From an uncultured Pseudomonadaceae bacterium (lineage in GTDB: Bacteria; Pseudomonadota; Gammaproteobacteria; Pseudomonadales; Pseudomonadaceae), in assembly GCA_947630465.1 (NCBI GenBank), contig CANRHT010000015.1, positions 1 through 18,424 on the forward strand: a stretch of DNA of 18,424 nt, given 5' to 3'. The notes below the pieces were generated by a model that saw nothing but the letters and a program-made list of their open reading frames with translations, made no database searches and was not told the origin of the DNA. A program made the position numbers and the translations under genes. Of this stretch, positions 13,627 through 18,424 are shown piece after piece (position 1 is the first letter of the stretch; each line of letters begins with the position of its first letter).

Positions 13627-14472
13627 ATGAACACTGCATCGCGGACGACCAAGCCAGCACCTCGTGGAGCCACGCGTCAAGCGCCAGCTCGGGGTGCGCG
13701 TCGTTCTGCTGCGCAGAAAAGCCAGCGTCAGTGGCCCCAAGTGAATTGGACAGTTATAGGCGTAGTGCTATTGATAGCTGTAGTTGTGGCTGTGGCGATT
13801 AACCTGCCACGCGCCCAGCAATGGCTGCAACCTTACGTGAATCCGCCGATTGCGAAAGTGGTATTGAGTGAGTTGACAGCGACGCAACATGAGGCCGTTG
13901 AAAAATTGTTGCTGCCGTACAGTGGTGCATCGTTTTTCTCAGTGGATATTGATGCAGTGCGTCATGCAGTGGAAGCCTTGCCTTGGGTGGCGCATGCAGA
14001 AGTGAACCGTATCTGGCCGGATCAGTTACGGGTTATCATACAGCAGCAATTGCCCGTGGCGCGCTGGGGGGATGCGGCATTACTCAGTACCCAAGGCTAT
14101 TTATTTACCGCTGTCGAGGTTGAGAAATTCAGTCATTTACCGCAGTTATTTGGCCCGGAAAACACTCAGGCGCGAGTTATGCAACAATACCTCACCTTTA
14201 GTCAAGCATTGCGTCCATTAGGGTACTCAATTAAACAACTGGAAATGCGTGAGCGTGGCAGTTGGTTTGTGACCACTCATACCGGTTTACAGTTGTTATT
14301 TGGGCGCGATCATTTGGTAGAGAAAGTACGACGTTTTGCTGTGGTGCATGAGAAAGAACTGAAGCAACAGATTGATAAAATTGAGCGGGTTGATTTGCGC
14401 TATGCCAATGGCTTAGCCGTTGCGTGGCGCGTCCCAGCCGAAAATGAAACTACAGCAGTGGTGGCACAGTGA
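13627..14472 (+). CDS. ftsQ: Cell division protein FtsQ
   Basis: FtsQ is a bitopic divisome protein that recruits FtsL and FtsB. The 281 residues begin with a long arginine-, alanine- and proline-rich cytoplasmic tail (about 1-38) rich in basic residues, followed by one membrane segment (about 42-60), a POTRA domain (about 75-140) and the periplasmic beta domain. The LPWVAHAEVNRIWPDQLRV block (about 118-136) is typical of the family. The ATG at 13627 has GAGG at 13615-13618, and the gene begins 4 bases after ddl. The basic N-terminal tail is low in complexity but in frame and well translated, so I see no reason to shorten it. Confidence 0.94.
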   Translation: MNTASRTTKPAPRGATRQAPARGARRSAAQKSQRQWPQVNWTVIGVVLLIAVVVAVAINLPRAQQWLQPYVNPPIAKVVLSELTATQHEAVEKLLLPYSGASFFSVDIDAVRHAVEALPWVAHAEVNRIWPDQLRVIIQQQLPVARWGDAALLSTQGYLFTAVEVEKFSHLPQLFGPENTQARVMQQYLTFSQALRPLGYSIKQLEMRERGSWFVTTHTGLQLLFGRDHLVEKVRRFAVVHEKELKQQIDKIERVDLRYANGLAVAWRVPAENETTAVVAQ

Positions 14473-14486
14473 AGGAGAAAAAGTTA

Positions 14487-15743
14487 ATGGCACATGAAGA
14501 TAACCACAACATGATTGTTGGTCTTGATATAGGCACATCCAAAGTTGTGGCACTGGTCGCCGAAGTCACTGCTGAAGGTGAGTTAAATATTATTGGTGTG
14601 GGCATGCACCCAACCCGTGGTTTGAAAAAAGGCGTAGTGATTAATATTGAATCAACCGTGCAGTCGTTACAGCACGCGATTAATCAAGCGCAGAAAATGG
14701 CTGAGTGCAATATTCACTCAGTGTTTGTCGGGATTGCTGGCAGCCATATTCGCAGCCAAAACTCGGATGGCATTGTTGCCATCCGTAACCGTGAAGTGAG
14801 CCATGGCGACCTTGAGCGCGTTTTAGATGCAGCACAAGCGGTGGCCATTCCTGCCGATCAAAAGGTCTTACACACCTTGGCGCAGGACTATGTGATTGAT
14901 AACCAAGAAGGCGTGCGTGAGCCTTTAGGTATGTCAGGTGTACGCCTAGAGGCTCGAGTGCATGTCGTGACGTGCGCAATTAACGCTTCGCAAAATATTG
15001 AGAAGTGTGTCAGTCGCTGTGAGTTAGAAATTGAAGATGTGATTCTTGAGCAGTTGGCTTCGGCCAGCGCGGTGCTCACCGAAGACGAACAAGAGCTCGG
15101 TGTGTGCTTGGTGGATATTGGCGGTGGCACTACAGATATCGCCATCTTTACTGAAGGTGCGATTCGTCACACCGCGGTGATTCCAATTGCCGGTGATCAA
15201 GTCACCAATGATATTGCTATGGCGTTGCGTACACCAACGCAGTATGCCGAAGAAATCAAAATTCGTTATGCCTGTGCCTTGGCTAAATTAGCCGGCCCCG
15301 GCGAGATGATAAAAGTCCCTAGCGTGGGTGATCGCGCGCCACGTGAGCTATCGCGTCAAGCCTTAGCTGAAGTGGTTGAGCCGCGCTATGAAGAGTTATT
15401 TACCTTAATCTTGGCTGAGCTGCGCCGCAGTGGTTATGAAGACATGATTCCTGCGGGTATTGTGCTGACCGGTGGTACTGCAAAAATGGAAGGTGCAGTT
15501 GAGTTAGCCGAAGAGATTTTCCATATGCCGGTGCGTTTAGGGTCGCCCCAAGGCGTGAAAGGTATTAAGGGTGTGGGTGATACTGTACGTAATCCGATCT
15601 ATTCCACGGCTGTGGGTTTGCTGGTCTACGGATTGCGCAAACAAACTGAGAACGCTAATAGAACGCTGGTTAAGTATGACCAAACAGACGAGAAAACGCC
15701 GGTGTTAACGCGGGTTAAACGCTGGCTGCAAAATCAATTGTAA
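14487..15743 (+). CDS. ftsA: Cell division protein FtsA
   Basis: FtsA is an actin-like ATPase that tethers FtsZ to the membrane and recruits later divisome proteins. From the ATG at 14487 it has 418 residues: the phosphate-1 loop GLDIGTSK at about 12-19, the 1C domain with the GVRLEARVH region, phosphate-2 VDIGGGTTD at 209-217, the adenosine motif LTGGTAKMEG, and a C-terminal amphipathic membrane-targeting helix (RVKRWLQNQL). I prefer this start because AAGGAG at 14472-14477 is ideally spaced and relatives begin MA...MIVGLDIG. A GTG at 14469 overlapping the ftsQ stop would add six lysine-rich residues and has no ribosome binding site. Confidence 0.95.
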   Translation: MAHEDNHNMIVGLDIGTSKVVALVAEVTAEGELNIIGVGMHPTRGLKKGVVINIESTVQSLQHAINQAQKMAECNIHSVFVGIAGSHIRSQNSDGIVAIRNREVSHGDLERVLDAAQAVAIPADQKVLHTLAQDYVIDNQEGVREPLGMSGVRLEARVHVVTCAINASQNIEKCVSRCELEIEDVILEQLASASAVLTEDEQELGVCLVDIGGGTTDIAIFTEGAIRHTAVIPIAGDQVTNDIAMALRTPTQYAEEIKIRYACALAKLAGPGEMIKVPSVGDRAPRELSRQALAEVVEPRYEELFTLILAELRRSGYEDMIPAGIVLTGGTAKMEGAVELAEEIFHMPVRLGSPQGVKGIKGVGDTVRNPIYSTAVGLLVYGLRKQTENANRTLVKYDQTDEKTPVLTRVKRWLQNQL

Positions 15744-15753
15744 TTAAAAATAT

Positions 15754-15776
15754 CCAGTTAAAACTGGGCTATAAAT
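15754..15776 (+). promoter_or_regulatory. Small hairpin and TATAAA in the ftsA-ftsZ spacer
   Basis: The 52-base spacer before ftsZ holds an inverted repeat, CCAGTT (15754-15759) with AACTGG (15762-15767), which would form a 5-6 bp hairpin with a tiny loop. TATAAA follows at 15770-15775. There is no T-run, so it is not a standard terminator, and no good -35 box at the right distance, so a promoter is uncertain. It may limit or set ftsZ translation, or it may have no function. Confidence 0.3.
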
Positions 15777-15795
15777 AGAAGGGTAGGAGAAAGCC

Positions 15796-16989
15796 ATGTT
15801 TGAATTAGTTGATCAGTCTCCGCTACGTGCTGTGATTAAGGTCATCGGTGTCGGCGGTGGCGGTGGTAACGCTGTTAATCATATGGTCAATAGCAATATT
15901 GAGGGTGTTGAGTTTATTTGTGCTAACACAGACTCTCAAGCATTGCGTGATATTTCGGCGCGCACAGTTTTACAACTGGGTACGAACCTGACTAAAGGTT
16001 TAGGTGCAGGTACCAACCCTGAAGTGGGCCGTAAAGCTGCTGAAGAAGACCGTGAGCGTATTGCTGAAGTATTGCAAGGCACTGACATGGTCTTTATCAC
16101 CACAGGAATGGGTGGTGGTACAGGTACAGGTGCGGCGCCTATCATTGCGCAAGTCGCTAAAGAAATGGGTATTTTGACCGTTGCGGTAGTGACTCGTCCG
16201 TTCCCTTTTGAAGGAAAACGTCGTCTGCAGATCGCCGATGAAGGTATTCGCGCGCTTGCTGAACACGTTGATTCATTGATTACTATCCCTAATGAAAAAC
16301 TACTGACTATCTTGGGTAAAGACGCCAGTTTGCTGTCAGCTTTTGCTAAAGCAGATGACGTGTTGGCCGGTGCAGTACGTGGTATTTCTGACATCATCAA
16401 GCGTCCAGGTATGATTAACGTTGACTTTGCTGACGTTAAAACCGTGATGAGCGAGATGGGTATGGCCATGATGGGTACCGGTTCTGCCACAGGACCTAAC
16501 CGTGCTCGTGAAGCAACTGAAGAAGCGATTCGCAATCCATTGCTGGAAGATGTCAACCTGCATGGTGCGCGCGGTATTTTGGTGAATATCACCGCCGGTC
16601 CTGACTTGTCTCTGGGTGAATACGCCGAAGTGGGTAGCATCATTGAAGAGTTTGCTTCAGATGAGGCGATGGTTAAAGTGGGTACGGTTATTGACCCTGA
16701 AATGCGCGATGAATTGCATGTCACTGTCGTTGCGACAGGCCTTGATCAGCGTGTAGAAAAGCCAGCTGCTACAACTGTAGAAACCATTACTCAGCCTAAA
16801 GTCATTCACAGTGTAGCCACTGCAGTGCCTGCCATGGATGACGGCAAAGCAATCGACTATGGTAAGTATGAGCGGCCTACAGCACAGCGCCTAGCCAGTG
16901 GTGGTGCGGCGACTGCAAGTAAGCCCAACAGCCAAGAAGATATGGATTACTTAGATATTCCAGCGTTTTTACGACGCCAAGCCGATTGA
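15796..16989 (+). CDS. ftsZ: Cell division GTPase FtsZ
   Basis: FtsZ is the tubulin-like GTPase that polymerises into the cytokinetic ring. The 397 residues show the nucleotide-binding GVGGGGGNAV near the N-terminus, the tubulin signature GGGTGTG at 106-112, the T7 synergy loop NVDFADV at 208-214 with the catalytic aspartates D210 and D213, a variable linker (about 318-380), and the conserved C-terminal peptide (DYLDIPAFLRRQ) that binds FtsA and ZipA. The ATG at 15796 has a strong AGGAG at 15785-15789. By eye its codons (GGT, CGT, GAA and similar) look more like those of highly expressed genes than its neighbours' do, fitting its high copy number. Confidence 0.98.
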   Translation: MFELVDQSPLRAVIKVIGVGGGGGNAVNHMVNSNIEGVEFICANTDSQALRDISARTVLQLGTNLTKGLGAGTNPEVGRKAAEEDRERIAEVLQGTDMVFITTGMGGGTGTGAAPIIAQVAKEMGILTVAVVTRPFPFEGKRRLQIADEGIRALAEHVDSLITIPNEKLLTILGKDASLLSAFAKADDVLAGAVRGISDIIKRPGMINVDFADVKTVMSEMGMAMMGTGSATGPNRAREATEEAIRNPLLEDVNLHGARGILVNITAGPDLSLGEYAEVGSIIEEFASDEAMVKVGTVIDPEMRDELHVTVVATGLDQRVEKPAATTVETITQPKVIHSVATAVPAMDDGKAIDYGKYERPTAQRLASGGAATASKPNSQEDMDYLDIPAFLRRQAD

Positions 16990-17022
16990 TAAGGCAAGGT
17001 TTTCGAGTCGATTTCTTTATTT

Positions 17023-17048
17023 GCGCCGCATCTGTTAAGATGCTGCGC
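17023..17048 (+). promoter_or_regulatory. 11-bp hairpin between ftsZ and lpxC
   Basis: The arms at 17023-17033 and 17038-17048 pair over 11 bp with a single mismatch around a GTTA loop. The structure lies in the 103-base spacer, 34 bases after the ftsZ stop and 44 bases before the lpxC ATG. No T-run follows, so it is not a classical intrinsic terminator. It could protect the 3' end of ftsZ mRNA, mark a processing point or attenuate transcription into lpxC. A weak promoter candidate follows: TTGAAA at 17053-17058 and TATAGC at 17074-17079, with only a 15-base spacer. Confidence 0.5.
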
Positions 17049-17092
17049 ATTATTGAAAACTATTCTCAACCAGTATAGCAGCGGCTTAAGTC

Positions 17093-18004
17093 ATGATTAG
17101 ACAACGCACTTTGAAAAATATAATCCGTGCCACTGGTATCGGCTTACACTCCGGCGAGAAGGTTTACTTAACTTTGCGTCCGGCAGCAGTGGATACGGGT
17201 ATCGTATTTCGTCGCATGGATTTAGATCCTGTGGTGGAAATACCTGCTCTAGCACGTAATGTGGGTGAAACCACGATGTCAACGACGCTCGTTAAAGGCG
17301 ACGTTAAAGTTGATACCGTAGAGCACCTTTTATCGGCTATGGCTGGCTTGGGCATTGATAACGCTTACGTCGAGTTATCCGCGCCTGAAGTACCTATCAT
17401 GGATGGTAGCGCTGGTCCTTTTGTGTTTTTGATCCAGTCCGCTGGTTTAGAAGAACAAGACGCGCCCAAAGAATTTATTCGAATTTTACGTGAGATCACT
17501 GTTGCAGACGGTGAGAAACGTGCCACTTTTGTGCCTTTTGAAGGCTTTAAAGTGGGCTTTGAAATTGAGTTCGATCACCCAGTTTTTGCTGGGCGTACGC
17601 AAACGGCTTGTGTTGATTTCTCCAGCACATCTTTTGTTAAAGAAGTCAGCCGTGCACGGACCTTTGGTTTTATGCGTGATATCGAATACCTGCGCACTAA
17701 CAACCTTGCCTTAGGTGGCAGTGTTGATAATGCCATTGTGGTCGATGAAGACTCAGTTCTGAACGAAGATGGTTTACGTTACGAAGATGAGTTTGTTAAG
17801 CATAAGATTCTTGATGCGATCGGCGATTTATACTTGTTAGGTAAAAGTTTAATTGGCGAGTTCCGTGGCTATAAGTCAGGGCACGCGCTGAATAACTTAT
17901 TATTAAGAACCCTGATCGAGCAGCCTGATGCTTGGGAAGTGGTGACTTTTGATGATGCCAGCCAAGCGCCTATTTCGTATATGCGTCCTGCCGCAGCGGT
18001 ATAG
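17093..18004 (+). CDS. lpxC: UDP-3-O-acyl-GlcNAc deacetylase LpxC
   Basis: LpxC is the zinc-dependent deacetylase that catalyses the committed step of lipid A synthesis in the cytoplasm. The 303 residues equal the Pseudomonas aeruginosa length. The zinc ligands H78, H237 and D241 are present (VEHLL, VKHKILD), as are the catalytic base E77 and H264 (SGHALN). The hydrophobic-passage residues and the C-terminus MRPAAAV resemble the Pseudomonas protein. The ATG at 17093 gives the family N-terminus (MIRQRTLKN), but I see no strong ribosome binding site before it, so translation may be weak or otherwise controlled. In P. aeruginosa, LpxC activity is reported to be tuned by MurA; whether that applies here is inference. 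Confidence 0.98.
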   Translation: MIRQRTLKNIIRATGIGLHSGEKVYLTLRPAAVDTGIVFRRMDLDPVVEIPALARNVGETTMSTTLVKGDVKVDTVEHLLSAMAGLGIDNAYVELSAPEVPIMDGSAGPFVFLIQSAGLEEQDAPKEFIRILREITVADGEKRATFVPFEGFKVGFEIEFDHPVFAGRTQTACVDFSSTSFVKEVSRARTFGFMRDIEYLRTNNLALGGSVDNAIVVDEDSVLNEDGLRYEDEFVKHKILDAIGDLYLLGKSLIGEFRGYKSGHALNNLLLRTLIEQPDAWEVVTFDDASQAPISYMRPAAAV

Positions 18005-18020
18005 ATTGCTGTAATACTTG

Positions 18021-18050
18021 AAACCACCCTTTATGGGTGGTTTTTTGTTT
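18021..18050 (+). terminator. Intrinsic terminator after lpxC
   Basis: A perfect 9-bp stem (18021-18029 with 18035-18043) closes on a TTTAT loop and runs into TTTTTTGTTT. This is a textbook Rho-independent terminator, 16 bases after the lpxC stop, and it probably ends the whole dcw transcript. In the other direction the tail is poor, so I do not expect it to serve the convergent permease gene well. Confidence 0.93.
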
Positions 18051-18073
18051 CTGCTCGACTTAAACCCTAATCT

Positions 18074-18103
18074 GTCGGCCGAACTATAGGCTGTACGGCC
18101 GAC
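18074..18103. repeat. Inverted repeat GTCGGCCG between convergent genes
   Basis: GTCGGCCG at 18074-18081 and CGGCCGAC at 18096-18103 form a perfect 8-bp stem with a 14-base loop. It lies between lpxC and the convergent permease gene. Neither strand shows a T-run after the stem. It may be a weak terminator for the permease, a protein-binding site, or a remnant of a small repeat. Its GC-rich arms stand out from the AT-richer surroundings. Confidence 0.5.
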
Positions 18104-18116
18104 TTGGCTGATAGCC

Positions 18117-18424
18117 TTAAATAGATGGGGGGGCATCCTCAGAATCTGCTGGTAGTTTGGTGTTCCAGCCTTTATTGCCAGGTAGAATAATATTAAGCAG
18201 TAGCGCAATAATTGCGCATAAAGAAATGCCCGACAAAGTGAAGTCGCCACTGCCGATACTCATCCCGCCAATGCCAAAGACTAAAGTCACTGAAACGATA
18301 ATCAAGTTACGCGCTTCTGACAGGTCGACTTGGTTACGGATTAAGGTACTGAGGCCTACGACGGCAATCGAGCCAAATAACAAGCACAGAATACCGCCCA
18401 TCACGGGCACTGGAATGCTTTGCA
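18117..18424 (-). CDS. uraA: Uracil permease, UraA-like (C-terminal part)
   Basis: The window ends inside this gene; only the last 102 or so codons are seen, with the stop codon (TAA) at 18117-18119 on the - strand. The reading frame is open to the window edge and begins with QSIPVPVMGG. This is typical of the late region of the NCS2 (nucleobase:cation symporter-2) family, where UraA has the IP-x-PVMGG segment. The hydrophobic stretches GGILCLLFGSIAVVGLSTLI and ISLCAIIALLLNIILP are membrane segments. UraA imports uracil with protons. A related xanthine-type transporter cannot be fully excluded from the C-terminus alone, but the VDLSEARNLIIVSVTLVFG region looks UraA-like. It converges on lpxC. 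Confidence 0.85.
   Translation of the reverse strand, partial: QSIPVPVMGGILCLLFGSIAVVGLSTLIRNQVDLSEARNLIIVSVTLVFGIGGMSIGSGDFTLSGISLCAIIALLLNIILPGNKGWNTKLPADSEDAPPSI

Noticed and set aside
15936..16724. Long open frame (262 codons) on the - strand inside ftsZ
   Set aside because: It lies antiparallel to a certain ftsZ. It is rich in serine, proline and threonine, as expected from reverse reading of FtsZ codons, and shows no family resemblance.
17903..18250. Open frame on the - strand crossing the lpxC end and the terminator
   Set aside because: It spans the 3' end of lpxC, the strong terminator and the permease end in another frame. No recognisable protein.

Overview
This window is an almost complete division and cell wall (dcw) cluster from a gammaproteobacterium. 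The gene order is mraZ, rsmH, ftsL, ftsI, murE, murF, mraY, murD, ftsW, murG, murC, ddl, ftsQ, ftsA, ftsZ, lpxC, all on the + strand. Several features point to the family Pseudomonadaceae or a close relative: LpxC is 303 residues and near-identical in layout to the Pseudomonas aeruginosa enzyme, FtsL is 97 residues, and MurE carries the meso-diaminopimelate motif. FtsL, FtsA, MurD and Ddl also read as recognisably Pseudomonas-like to me. By eye the base composition is close to balanced, which would fit a lower-GC lineage of the family (for example relatives of Thiopseudomonas) better than classical high-GC Pseudomonas. That placement is inference from memory, not a computed result.

Layout. 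Bases 1-247 are a leader region. The first 20 or so bases resemble the 3' end of RNase P RNA (rnpB lies upstream of mraZ in Pseudomonas). A sigma70-type promoter follows at about 146-175, and then a 10-bp-periodic array at 172-211 that matches the MraZ operator pattern. From 248 to 14472 thirteen genes are packed with gaps of at most 14 bases or with short start/stop overlaps, which implies translational coupling along one long transcript. The ftsA start follows 14 bases after ftsQ. Longer spacers appear only at the end: 52 bases before ftsZ (small hairpin, strong ribosome binding site) and 103 bases before lpxC (11-bp hairpin). A strong intrinsic terminator at 18021-18050 closes the cluster. 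Beyond it, on the - strand, is the C-terminal part of a uracil permease (UraA-like) that runs off the window.

How the genes work together. MurC, MurD, MurE and MurF build UDP-MurNAc-pentapeptide, with the D-Ala-D-Ala dipeptide supplied by Ddl. MraY moves the product to the lipid carrier (lipid I) and MurG adds GlcNAc (lipid II). FtsW polymerises the glycan and FtsI cross-links it at the septum. FtsQ and FtsL connect this machinery to the ring made by FtsZ and its membrane anchor FtsA. MraZ is the likely autoregulator, RsmH methylates 16S rRNA, and LpxC commits precursor to lipid A.

I found no frameshifts, mobile elements, CRISPR arrays or tRNA genes, and nothing that looks like an undescribed system. 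The points worth a second look are regulatory sites, start-codon choices and the downstream synteny boundary.
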